Below the pieces are notes generated by a model that saw only the letters and a program-made list of their open reading frames with translations, had not been told where the DNA came from and made no database searches. The position numbers and the translations under genes are program-made. DNA of 64,000 bases from Plasmodiophora brassicae (taxonomy: Eukaryota; Endomyxa; Phytomyxea; Plasmodiophorida; Plasmodiophoridae), in the NCBI GenBank assembly GCA_039704465.1, contig JASFAU010000018.1, positions 719,139-783,138 of the forward strand, written 5' to 3'. This document shows positions 34,320-46,241 of the stretch, piece after piece (the first letter of the stretch is position 1; every line of letters starts with the position of its first letter).

Positions 34320-37300
34320 ATGATGCTTCGCGTGACAGCAATTGCCTTCTTGATACGGGCGATACCGTTATGCTGTTGGAGTGCACCAATTACCGGCCAC
34401 CCGTACTCCCACGAGTTCGGCAAGGTCGCGTTCAAGTATGCATATGGGGCGCACTCCAAGCACGTCGACTGCATCAAGTCGTGGAGCAGTTTCTTTGCCC
34501 AGTCGATGCCGTTCGAACAGTCATTGACGGACGTGCAAGTGCTGACAGCCGGCGGTCACCAAGCGTTTATCGGCGTGACGAGAGGCGAGGTTCAGCTCAG
34601 CGCCGCGGCTTCGACACCGCAGCTCGGTAATGCTGCCCTGATGCGCGACATGCATGCCTGCCCTAATGTTTCCTGTTTGCCGCAGTCGTGGTTTCGTTCA
34701 GTGGCGATGGCCCGGCTGGCGACGTTCTCTTCGACCACCAATCGGTGCCGTTCAAAACAGCGGATCCCCACTGGACCAACACCCACAAGGGTATGACCGT
34801 TCACAAGGGGTTCCTGAAGCTGTACGAGCTGTTTGCGCGCCGCACCCGACTGAACTCGCTGTTGGCGGAACGTATGCGGACGCGCTCCGACTGCACCATC
34901 CTTTTCACTGGCCACGGTCTGGGCGGTGCATTAGCGACATTGTCCGCCGCCACGTTCAAGGCCATCAAAGAGCACCGTCAGTACGACACGATGGTGTACA
35001 CGTTTGGTGCTCCCAAGTAACACGGTCCCACCATGCGTATTTGCACAGCAGCGTGCTAAGCGGCGTTGCATTAGGGTGGGCAACTCGATATTCGCGCGGT
35101 TCTACGGCGAACTTGTTACGACTTCCTGGCGGGTTACCCGCAGCCATGGCCTGGTACCATTACTGCCACCGTGCCAGGCCAGTCGGGTCGCCAGGGAAAT
35201 CCCCCACGCGGCAGGTGGCCTGAGGACGGTCCTCGCCGTGGTGCTGAACGGCAAAGACGGTCAATTCGCAAGCGCCTTCCGGAGCGCGTTCGACCTATGG
35301 GATCAGGTGAACAGGAAAGACGACGGTGGTGACGATGGCTACTGCGAATTCGAACACACTGCCGGGGTGGTACATTATGGTCACGACCAACGAATACGCG
35401 CCAGGACCGCCGTGCATGGCTTTGTCCCGTACGTCCTGTGCCCGGAACAGGACGACTTTGAAGAGTGGGTTGCGGACGACGCTGATGGAAACGGATTGCT
35501 GTCTACGGCAACCAGTGTATTCGGGAAAGTGCTGTCGTTTGCCACCGGGAGGCCTGAAGAGGAACTGGGAAGGAGTACGGCGTATCGTCTGGACATTGTG
35601 GCCGATAAGGTCAAGAGCGCCGTCCTCAGGTCTGGCAAAGGGTCTGCTCCGACTACGATCGATGCTACAGGGACTTGTGCACGCGCGGGTTTATGCACCG
35701 ACCTCAAGCGATTGTCGGCTGAGCAACGACGCGCGCTGGTGGATATCGCTGCACGAGTTTCGCTGACGTCACTGGCCGACCTCGCGTCGTACACCGAGCT
35801 TGTGTCGGGTGGCGACGGATACTATCCCACCGAGGTACATCTGCAAGATGGCTGCCTGGTCAGCTATGCCATGATCCAAGACCTGAACGCCCGATCCGAC
35901 AAATCGATGTGTGTGCGGCGCGCCCTGGTCCCATTGCAACGATGCCCTATGCTAACATTGCCAACAGGACCATTACGAGCGATGTCATCGAAAGGGCCGG
36001 CCGGAAGGACCTCGCCAACATATACTGGGTCGCCTTGTCTGATTTCTACGGTGCCGAAGAGCTGACTAGCCTGTTCGTCGCTCTCCCGATTCTGGATATT
36101 GAGTGGCGGCCGTGGTACTAACTACGACTGCAGGACGATCGAGGTTCCTGAGGACGCGCGCCTGGTTGTACCTCGAAGCGCTATCGCTCGTCTGCCCAAG
36201 TTACGGACGCTGTATGGGTTGCTGTTCAGACCGTACGCCAGACCCGCTCTGACTCGTTTATGCAACAAAGGGACATCGGCGGTATGGTCGATTGGGTCGG
36301 ACTGGTCGGCGACGGCATGATCGGGGCAAACAAGCTGATTCTTCGAAGGGCCGATTGCTCTACAGATGTGATCAACAGGCATTTCTCTGGCCTCGCGACT
36401 CTGTACGTCAGCATTGACCTCCTTGTTGGACCACGGCGCGTATCTCGCCTAACTGGGTGATATCAGTGAACTGGTCGACCTGCAGGCGGACTCGATTGAC
36501 ATTTCGTCCATGCCCGCCCTACAGCATTTGTAAGTTCGGGCGTGCCCCGCATCGATTCGTGGCCACGGAATCAGAACGACCCTCCTATAGGACAATCAGG
36601 AACTGCCCCCAAGTTGTTTACTACAGAACGAAGGCTGTGCACGGAGGCGCCGTCACATCTTTGTACGTGAGCCTTGTCTGACGCACAGATCTGCCGCGCA
36701 AGCATGACGTTTCTGCCCTATAGGTCAATCTCCTCGTCCTCATCATTTCGATTGGCCCCGATCGGCAACAACCGGAAGTTGCTGCCGTTCCCGAATCTCG
36801 CATCTCTGTAACGTTGCCTTGAAGCACTTCGAGCGTGCCGACCGCACTGACTTGGTATTGCGTGTAGGACGTTGGACGGCATAAGTCGAATTGACTTTGA
36901 TCAGTTTTCGACGTTAACGCGCCTGCAAAGTTTGGTACGTTACTGACCTAGGTGTCTCCCTTGATAAACGCTGGCCATTGACGATCATTTGAAGACGGTG
37001 GCCAATGTCAAACAGCCGTTCAACATTGCCGAAAAGACTTTCCAGAGCTTGGGGGATCTCAAATCCCTGGACATGCACGGCTCGTCGCTGACGACGATCC
37101 ACGAGAATGCGTTCACCGAGTGCAAACAGCTGCACATCGTGTAGGTCCTGGGGATTCGTGATCCACCGTTTCAGTTGAAGGGCTGATACGTGATGATACA
37201 GAGATTTCTCCAAGTGCAAGCAGCTGGAGGCGATCCCGGCGGGCGTGTTTCGAAACACGGACCCGAAGATGGGCACGTTCGTCTACACCGATGACCGCAA

Positions 37301-37784
37301 GACGAGCTTGAAACACCTGGGCGTCACCTGGGCGAAGCCCAAAGGGGACGCCCTGCCTACTCTGGCCAAGGTCGTCGTTGGCGGTCTACTTGTGGCTGGC
37401 GGCGTCTATCAGTACGCGCGCCATCGTGATGACGCATCCCGCCCGCACAAGGTTCCCGCCAATGGCGGCGCCCCGAAAGCCATCAAGAAGTCGTGGGCTT
37501 TGAGGGGCGTTGCTCTGGGAGCGGTTGTGGCAGCCTTGAAGACAACCGACTTCCTCAAGACATTCAAGGCGAAATGGGCAGTCGCCCACATGGAAACGGC
37601 TGGAGCAACGGCGGGCGTCGACGGCGGCAGCATTGGGGCCGGTGGGATCGCAGGCCTAACCATTGGCATCATCGCTGGTGCTGCTCTACTCGCGTTCGCT
37701 TCTGTCAAGCTGTTCATCTGGCACCGCTACCGCTCCTCGGACACCCTGCTGACGACGTCCCGTGGGACCGGCATCTGCTTCTGA
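34320..37784 (+). CDS. Secreted lipase-like / leucine-rich-repeat / transmembrane protein
   Basis: Multi-exon gene. Traced exons include 34320-34626, 34686-35016, 35075-35908, 35968-36072 and 36134 onward, then a series of short LRR exons to the final exon ending 37784. The N-terminus is a signal peptide (MMLRVTAIAFLIRAIPLCC). A Lipase_3-type domain follows: VVVSFSGDG, then FTGHGLGGALA, YTFGAPKVGNSIF and LVPLLPP. The nucleophile Ser of GHSLG is Gly, and the Asp expected before VP is missing, so it is a pseudolipase. About seven or eight leucine-rich repeats follow, roughly one per exon (for example FSGLATLELVDL; SLGDLKSLDM). The C-terminus has two hydrophobic spans (VVVGGLLVAGGVY; AGLTIGIIAGAALLAFASV). 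A surface receptor or adhesion role is inferred. Middle exon edges are approximate. Confidence 0.7.
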
Positions 37785-38310
37785 CTCGTCGTCAAACATG
37801 AATGAAAGTGCCCGGCGTTAGGGCGACTTGCGACGGATCCGGCCGACGCGTAATGTGCGAATTGAGCGTCGCATCGTGTACGTTTTCCTTCATCAAGACG
37901 GGCATCCGGTTCTGGCAGTTCCTGAGCGAGGAATCTGTTCGACGTTGTTGCTTGGATGACTCGACAAGAGCCTCCTGCTGACTGCGTCCACACATCGGTA
38001 TCCGCTGCTTCACAGACATTTGCGTCAACGTATCGCGCCCGGCAAGATCACCACGACGTAGAGCTAGCAGGAGAACACCATGAGGAAGACGAACGGCCTC
38101 CTACCCCTCGATGTCACATTATGGTCGGTGAAATCGCCTCACTGGACCGCGGCCAGGCCCGTCCAGGACATCATCGTCTAGTAGGTACGCCCCCTGTGAC
38201 GAATCACCAAATGGGATTACCGACGCGTGGGACGTTCGCAACGAGTTTGATCGCAGATGTATGATGTACTTCTCGACCATGGTAGGTACGACGATCTGGA
38301 CCATGCATGA
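37785..38310. other. Short convergent interval
   Basis: Lies between the stops of the lipase-like/LRR gene (plus) and the helicase (minus). No coding signal was seen. Confidence 0.4.
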
Positions 38311-41300
38311 TTAGATCCGGCAGCGCTCGCGCAGGCCATCGACGACCAGGGTCGCGCTCATCCAGTCAGACGGGTCCGGGTCGAACGACTCCTCGCAGAC
38401 CTGCACAAGGGACGATCGGGTATGAACAACAATGGGTTGCCGGCGAATCGCACAGGACACGCCTACGTTTCGGCACGACGGGTCGTACTCGATATGGTCC
38501 TGCAGGTCATCCCAGGGCATCAGTTTCGCACATCCAGGGCACTGGAACGCGGACGGGTCCCGGCTGGATCGCAGGCACTCCTGGCCGATCCGCGCTGCCA
38601 ACGGCACCGTCCACTCGTCCTGCTCCTGGAATTGCAGTTGGACGATCGCCTGGAAACAGGCCGCCGAACCGCGAATGTGCTCCAGGCACGTGTCCCAGGA
38701 TGGCGCCTGGCGGCCGCAGGCCAGGCACTGGTACACCTCGGTGGCCGACGACACGTCAGGAGCCGGGGCGGGTGCGTTCGCATCCGCCAGCTCCTTCTCG
38801 ATGTCCTGGATGACCGCCGCGATGAACGCCTTGCACGACGACTTTGTGGACATGTGGATCTGGCAATGCGGGCGGTTAGACCGGGCGGGTACACAGTACA
38901 GGGGCGCCGTCCAGCTCACCAGGCATTTCTTCCATGTCGACCGGGCGCCACATCGCAGGCAAGCGTACTTGAGCTTGTTCCCGCCGTCCTTGTGGGATTT
39001 GTGACCACACCCCTTGCCCTTGGCCATGTCGCGCAGCCGGGTCAGGACGGACACGTCCGTGATGTCGAGGTCGTTCGTGTCCTCCGGGCCGCGCTGGTCG
39101 CCCATGAACTCGGTCGGGACGTGAACGACGGGTCTGGTCGGTTGAGGGATCGGTTCGGCGGGATTATCAGTGACCGCGTCCCGAGCCATGGGATCGGTGC
39201 TGTCGTTGAAGAACGAGAAGATGTCGTAAGGCAGGTCGGCGTCGGTCGTGTCCAGGCCTCGCATCGCGGGCGCTAGGCGGTCATGCAAGCGCATGGCCGC
39301 TTGTCGTGCCGGCTGCTGCACGCGTGCGCCCAGCCAGGACTTCGTATCAATGCCAATCAGCAGCAGCGCCAGGTGCAACCAGGTCTCGCCCTGCACACCA
39401 TATTGGAGTCGGGACGCAACGATTCAATCGACGGCTGCAGTGATCACCTGAGGCAGGACGGTGACGCCCTCGACGCGGATCGACTTCTGGTTGCTCCCGA
39501 AGAACATGACGCCGCTCGCGACGGCAAAGACAGGGTGCCGTTTCAGGTTCAGGATGCCGAGCCCTTCCAGAAGCGAATGACGCGGGACGTTGGCGCTGGC
39601 GCTGGACCCGGACTCGGACAGGTCCGAGCAGAGCTCCCACGACGTTCGACAGACAGTGGCGCGAGCTTCGATGACCCGATTCGGGTCGTCCACAGACGTG
39701 ATCTTCAATGCGGGCTCACCCCGGTACCCGTGCATAATCGAGGTCAGGATCTTTGGCCCCAGGCCAGTGCAATCCTGGGCAACGGCAAACGTCAGACGTT
39801 TCGCGGGCCTGACGGAATCGATTACGTGCTACCTGGACGACAGGGACGCCTTGGGTTGGGACATCGTTGAACGTGATGCGTTCGACGTGAGTCGACTGCG
39901 ACCTGTGCCATTTCGATTTCGCCCCGAAGATGTGCGCCGACATCGTTTCGGTGGGGCAGCACCGCGTGCAGACGACATGGGCGGCCTGCGACTTTTGCAA
40001 CGTGATGATCATGGACGGCTGGGTGACCGCGCTCTTCAGGTGCTTGCGGAACTCCTTGTGCTGTACGCAATCCAGTAAGAGCGAACCAGGAGGCGAAGAA
40101 CAGACGTGCGCCTCACCTGGCGGACGGTCGGGATGGTCAGTTCGGCAGTGATGTGCTGGGCGGTTAGATGCGACGACGGCAGTTGTTTCAAGTTGCCCGC
40201 CCCAGACAGCTCCTTCGCAATCGACTAGGAGACGCGGTTACACGGCTGCTCATAGGCCGAATGGCACATGGATCCCGACCGCATTGAACGCCGGCCAGAG
40301 CTCCTTGCAGCAGATCACCCAGAACGTGCGGTCCGATTCCGTACCCAAGACGATAACCTACAAGACAGCAACTGGTTAGATCACCACACCCGCTTCGAGG
40401 TGCGGAACGGCAGCCTGGACTAACGAATTGGATTTTCAGATCGGCCATACACTTGTCGGTGAACGCCGGTCGACACCGGCTAACGTCGCAGTGCGACACG
40501 GTGAACGTGGCCGATTCGATGCGCTCTAGGTCAGCGTTGAGGATCGTGTTCACAGAGCGGAAGGCACGACGAACATCGGCGGGAGCCAACGCGTCCCTGT
40601 CGACCATAACGGAATTCGGCGTCGTCAGTGGCCCTTTTGTGCGTTTCGCTCTGATGGCCTGCGCGACAACTTGGCACATTCGCAGAGAGAGTATCGCGGA
40701 TGCAAGCCCTACCTGATCGTGAAACGTCCAAGTCAACAGCAGACGGATGAAGAGAAGGACGCCGGGCTGGAGCGGCTCGTTTGGATCCAGCTGGATCGCG
40801 TCAACCGGTATGGCCAGCGACTACAATAGGAGGCGAGAATTACAACACACGCTACGATGAACAATTGCTCCAAGGCGTCGAACCTTAGAGACGCGCTCAG
40901 TCAAGTGTCTGACGATGGTATCAAGCTGTCGCATGCGAGTGGATGCGACACAGTTCGTTCGGGCCCACTGGTCCCGGCTGTGAGACCCCAGCCACGATTT
41001 GTACAGTTGCATCAGGGCACACGGCTCCGAGAACATGCCCTGGTCGTGATGATGGGCACTTAGCATCGTGCTGCAGACGATGTCGTTGTACTCCTCGGGC
41101 GTCTGCAGCAGCGGGATCGCCATTCGGTACGGGTTATGCGCCAACTGAAACGTGGCAACCACAACGATCGCTTCCGCCATGACTACAGGCAAGCGAACGC
41201 CCATACTCAGTAGGGTTGAACGACGCTGAAGAAGCGCGCATACCTCCCAGGACAAACGAGTCGGCCAGGAGTCGTCCGCAGCGGATATCGACACCGAGAC

Positions 41301-43054
41301 GGGACACGAACCGGCCGCTGACCGTGAGGTTGCCGTCATCGGATGCGGCCTGGATCATCCCCATGCGGTGCAACGACGCGAACGCAGCATCGATGGCGGC
41401 ACAGGACGGAGGCTCGATCAAGTCGTTCAGCAACGGCAGAACGGGTTGGTCCAGCATCGAGCGCAGGCGTAGAATGAGCTTATCTAGCGGCTCCCTTCGT
41501 ACCTCTGGAACCTGCAAGCACACTGTTACTGATCGAGCGGATTACTGGAGCAGACAATGGCAACCTCGTAGTCTGGGAGGCTTTCGAACAGGTCGGACGA
41601 GTAGAGACGGAAACAGCGTCCAGGACGAACACGCCCCGTTCTTCCCGCACGCTGTCGTACAGGAATAGTCAGGACAAACACGGCAGTGCTGCCGTCCCTG
41701 TACCTGAATGGCGCCTGACTTGGGCACCCACGTATTTACAAGTTGCGTCTGGTCGGACCCGCCGATGCGCTCGACCTGCTTGTGCGTCCCGAGACAGATC
41801 ACTGACCACGCACCGTGTTACCCAACTTGGGAGCAAGCACCGGCACGGAACACGGTACCAGTATCAACATCGGGCAACGTCAACGACGATTCCGCAGCAT
41901 TCGTCGCAATGACGACTTTGAATTCCCCCTGCCTACAGTTGGCATCAGCAAGGGCGCAGCAGGCAACGACAACGCGTGACGGACCCGCACGACTCGAAGA
42001 CGCGGAACTGTGTCTCAATGGGGAGCTCCGAGTGGATCGGAAGCACCTTGTACGTCAGCGCCACTGTCGACATGCGTTCGATCGATTCGGACAGCTCGAG
42101 GATGTCGCTCATGCCGCTGACGAAGATGAGGACGGCGGAATCCGGGCGTCGATCCGGGGCCGCCGCCAGTCGCTCCAGGATCCACAACGCGATCTCGTAC
42201 TGGATCTTGGCGGTCGAAGCGGGCACCGCCAGTCGCATCTGGGTCACGCTCCTCGTGCAGGCGTCCTCCAGCTGCGACAGCTTGTACTGGATGCCCTTGG
42301 GCGGCTTCATGCGCCGGATGTCGCCGGTATGACAGATCTCCACTGGGAACCGCCGCGCCCCGACGAACAGCGTCTGATCCTGCGCGCCGCAAATGGCCAA
42401 AGTTCAGACACGTCCGTGGGTGCACGACCAAGGCGAGACACGTACATCGGGGACGCGGAAGTACGCGCAGTACAGTTTCGACTGGATTGTGGCGCTCATG
42501 ACGATGAGGCGCAGGTGCTCGTGCTGCGTCAACAGGCGCCGTGCCAGCATGCAGAGCAGGTCGCTGCGTCAAGACATAAACGCGCGGTCGGCCGGTGGGG
42601 GGAGTCGTCAGGCGTACCTGTCGACGGATCGCTCATGGACCTCATCGATGATGAGGTGCGTGTGCTGGGCGAACGCGTCCGGGTGATGCGACATGTACTG
42701 GACCAGGTAGCCGGACGTGACGAACCAGATGCGGGTTTGTGGCGTTTCGGAGCGCTCGCCGTGCCCCATTCGCAGGCCGTACACGGGGCCGTGCCGCGAC
42801 GTGCGCAGGCGTTCGGTGAGGGCGCGCGCCGCGATACGCCGCGGCTGGGAGACCATCATGCGCGGCAGGCGGCCCCGACGGACCTCGGCGTCCAGGATCA
42901 TCGACGGGATGCGACTGCTCTTGCCGCACCCGGTCTCGCCCTGGATCACGGTGACCCGATGCCGGTCGATGTGGTCGATGATGCGATCGCGGTGCGCATC
43001 GATCGGTAGGACGTCGTCGTGGCCGTGCGAGGGCGTGGCGCTGGGGTCGGCCAT
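38311..43054 (-). CDS. DEAH-box RNA helicase with zinc-motif C-terminal tail
   Basis: Predicted ATP-dependent RNA helicase. Fifteen minus-strand exons: 43054-42618, 42563-42446, 42379-41985, 41932-41859, 41801-41704, 41651-41565, 41511-41258, 41205-40884, 40820-40713, 40658-40425, 40357-40280, 40224-40117, 40060-39833, 39774-39448 and 39390-38311. All phases agree; 3948 nt give 1315 residues. Core motifs are intact: GETGCGKSS, DEVH, SAT, TNAAESSLT and QRAGRTGR. HA2 and OB-fold-like regions follow, ending LLTWTFHDQ. The remaining ~600 residues hold a CTRC-containing motif and, near the end, three similar C-x2-C units (YACLRCG, YQCLACG, FQCPGCA), each followed by Trp and then Cys or His. An ATG at 43177 is an alternative start. 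The exact DHX subfamily is uncertain. Confidence 0.88.
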
Positions 43055-44035
43055 CCCGTGTCCTCGGGCGACGGACTGTCGGAACGCCGTAGGGTCCTCC
43101 AGGTCGCGACGGGTTGTTACCGTGGTCGGCGGACCAGTCACCGTCACCACGCGGTCGCGGCCAACCGCTCGGCCCATGACGCATTCGATAGCAGCGCAGC
43201 ACGATGCGTCGCAGATGATGCCACCGTACTACCATATTGGGTAACGGTCGCGCGTACCTCAGTAGTACCTGGCGAACCCCGTTGTGGCCGGGCGACGACC
43301 ACCGACCTCAATTGCAGACGTTGGAAGACTATCTGCGTGCGGTTATAACAATGAATCAGATTTATCCGGTCGTGATCGGATCGTGTTCCATTTCGGCGAC
43401 ATGTTATATATTGGCTACGGTCGATGGGAGGCATTGCTTGATGTGTTGTCTACGAAAGCCGTACGTGGTCACCAGTACTGACGTGTGATTCCCCAGTTTG
43501 ACGCTAGGGCCCCAAGAGAGATGCAATCTCGTGCAGCGGTAGGGAGTGGATGGGCAAGACGACATTTGCCACAGACGACCATCAAACATGTTTCAGTTGT
43601 GACAGATCTACATAGATGCAAACGGTAGACGTGACCATCCGTATCAGGGACGAGCGCTGACTCTGACGTCCAACAGGTTGACGCACCAGTAGCCCAAGCG
43701 GTCACAGAAAGGACGACTCGAGTGTTCGTGCTCGACCATGGCACTGGCCGAGCTAGAACTGGCCGAGCTAGAGCCACTATACCCGCGACAAGGAATAAAT
43801 CCAATAAGACGCAGCAAGGCCGTGCCGCTTTCCACGTCCTGCCAGGCGGACCTGCTGTGGTGTTGGCCATGCGCCTCGGAATCGGTACGGTGCCTCTCAG
43901 CAGGTGCAGAGATGCCCGCCGAACTATCGCGGTGGCACATCCGATGCTAATCCTGGTGTGGATCCGTCCGCTCGTGTGAACCACGGTACCCCCGATGACG
44001 TACTCGTCGTAAGGTGCAGACTACGTTTCGACTAC
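43055..44035. other. Intergenic region with a 15-bp tandem repeat
   Basis: No confident gene. The unit CTGGCCGAGCTAGAA is repeated twice at 43744-43773, with one difference at the last base. Short minus-strand frames here have no recognisable domain. Confidence 0.4.
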
Positions 44036-45987
44036 CTACGTACCTGCATCGAGGCACGTCCACAAATAGCCAGAACGCTGTGGTACAGATACAAGCAGAA
44101 ACGCCAGGTAGATGGCGATCAGCGCGCAACCGTACCGAGGCGGCGGTTCGAAGTCGTACATCGGGAAGGCAACCATATTGACCAGCAGGACGCCCAGCAG
44201 GAACGCCCATCCGATCGTAACGTGGTGGTCGACCTTGAAGGTGACGTCGGCCGGGTAGGCGGTCGCACAGGCGGTAGTCAGCGATATCCCTAGGCCAAGA
44301 AGATCACTCATGATCGGCGCACCGAAGCAGGCCGAAATGGCGGAAGCTGGGCCATTTGCAGTATGCGTCGCAATCGTGACATTTGTGACAATGTCGCCAG
44401 CGGAATTCGCAATGGCCAGTACAGTCAGACCGAGCGTCGACGTCGACAGGTTGGCGATGATGCCCATGGCTTGAACGACACCGACCAGTTCGGCAGCCAG
44501 CAGGGACAGCCATGCGATGGAGGAGACAAACCCGAAGGAGGCGACCAATGCTTTGGGCCGATACGTCAACCTGGACAGGGCTGCTGAGCCGAACACTGCA
44601 ACAGCAAGCGCCCAAGGCGACATGCCCAAGACGGACGTGTTCGCGAACGCGAGCGTCGACAGAACAACGATAACGACGGGCGACGCGCATATCTGGATAC
44701 GATCGTGGAACGTCCACCCACCATCCGGATCAGGAATTGTAGCTGACCTTAATACGGTGAACGGGTGCTCGACAGCCCGGCGTGCACGTTTCAGGAACGT
44801 CGCTGACGATAGCATATCCGGCTCACTGGTTCGTGGTCTGGAACGTTGCTCGTCACCGGGTGGACCGAAATCGTACAACGGCAGTGCGTCAGGGCCATGG
44901 GCAGTCTGCGCTTGCAATTCGACACGAGCCTGCACCATCGGTTGATTGCCCTCGTTCGAGTAACACGATACGAAGTGGAACCTGCTGGCCTTGGTCTTCT
45001 CGCTCGTCGTCAAGCAGGGCGTAGTTCATGTCGCCTGCGGATCCAGCCAGGGTCACCTTCTGCACACAATGCACTCATCCAGGTGGCCGTCAACAAGGCG
45101 ATCTTCAGTGGCAATTCGTACAGTGACAGCGGAAGGAGCTGGTGCCATGAAGGAGGCCGCGATGACGGACGCGGCGTACAGCGTGTACAGAACGAGGAAC
45201 GACAGTGCCAGCCACATTGGGACACGATGGCCGACGCTAATCGTGATGATGAAGCCAGTGATGACAATGTAGGCGGCGACGTCGCGATAGAACAGGGTGC
45301 TGTGCTCCACTCTTGCTGGGGCGGCGATGATTACACACCCTACCGACGGAGCATGAATGCCGGCAACGATGGTCGACAAGTGGCGAACAGGGTACCGAGG
45401 CAGAACGAAACGACGCACAGGCCGGCACCGACAGCACTGGATAGGACCAGCGGGACATTGTCCGATCGAACACCGGCAAGCCCTGTGAAGATCTGCGACG
45501 CCACCATTAGAAACGCCATCGCCGATGACGTGCCGGCGGGGGGTTTACATCGGGGGCGGCGTTGCCGAACGCCAGCAGCGTCACGCCCGCAACGTTAGGC
45601 GATAGGCGCAGTGACCGCGATAGCTGGTGCAGACATGGGGCCTAAGCCTGATGGTGAACACGACGAACGATGCGTCGCAAACGCGGGGGGTACGAAATAG
45701 GTCGACGCTGTACTGGACAGCAGCGACAGCAGAACAGCGAAAGCGAGCACGAGCGCAGGCCAGATGATAAGCGGCCCCACCCAAGACGTGCAGTACCGGA
45801 ACCGGGGCCAGTCGATGAAGCCGGCAGCGGCGTCCGCACAGTACGCGCGCGCGTACGCGCATTGCGACAGGCCATGCGCTCTGGCCGACTCGGCAACATG
45901 CTGGCACTCAGCGCCCGCCGCCGCCTGCCCAGCGCACGCCACCACCAGGGCCACCGCACCCACCCAAACGGGAACGCTGGACGCCAT
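44036..45987 (-). CDS. NCLX/CCX-type cation-calcium exchanger
   Basis: Predicted membrane antiporter of the CaCA superfamily. The first exon encodes a signal peptide (MASSVPVWVGAVALVVACAG) and a Cys-containing luminal loop (CAYARAYCAD; GFIDWPRFRYC), as in NCLX. The alpha-1 repeat is LSPNVAGVTLLAFGNAAPD, interrupted by an intron right after the Asp and continuing IFTGLAG. The alpha-2 repeat is LTVLAIANSAGDIV followed by GLGISL. Traced exons near the 3' end are 45122 upward, 45059-44982 and 44929-44036, joined by introns of 52-62 bp; exons further upstream were followed only by motif. About ten hydrophobic spans are visible. The conserved Asp residues of both repeats are kept. Ion preference and compartment cannot be told. 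Confidence 0.88.
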
Positions 45988-46241
45988 TTCGACTACCTAC
46001 CTGTACCTACCGGGACGTCGGTGCCGCACCTCCCCGTTTTGCCGGGTGCGAACAGCGCCGCCCGCCCCCGTCCGCGCGCCCAGACTGCATTGTATCGATC
46101 GCACAGCTTCGTACATGTCCCTGAAGCAACCCAATGCGCTTCACGGCGCAGCAGAAACCCCCCGAACTCCTCCAGAGTACACGTAAACGCAAGGCACCTG
46201 AACCATCGACGACGTTGCGAGTGGTCGGTACTACTAGGTGG

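Noticed and set aside
39424..40736. A separate unknown gene between the helicase core and the zinc-motif exon
   Set aside because: Phase-consistent introns of 54-67 bp join these exons to the helicase on both sides, so I merged them.
41708..43009. 433-codon plus-strand open frame
   Set aside because: Antisense to the DEAH core exons that hold GETGCGKS, DEVH and QRAGRTGR.
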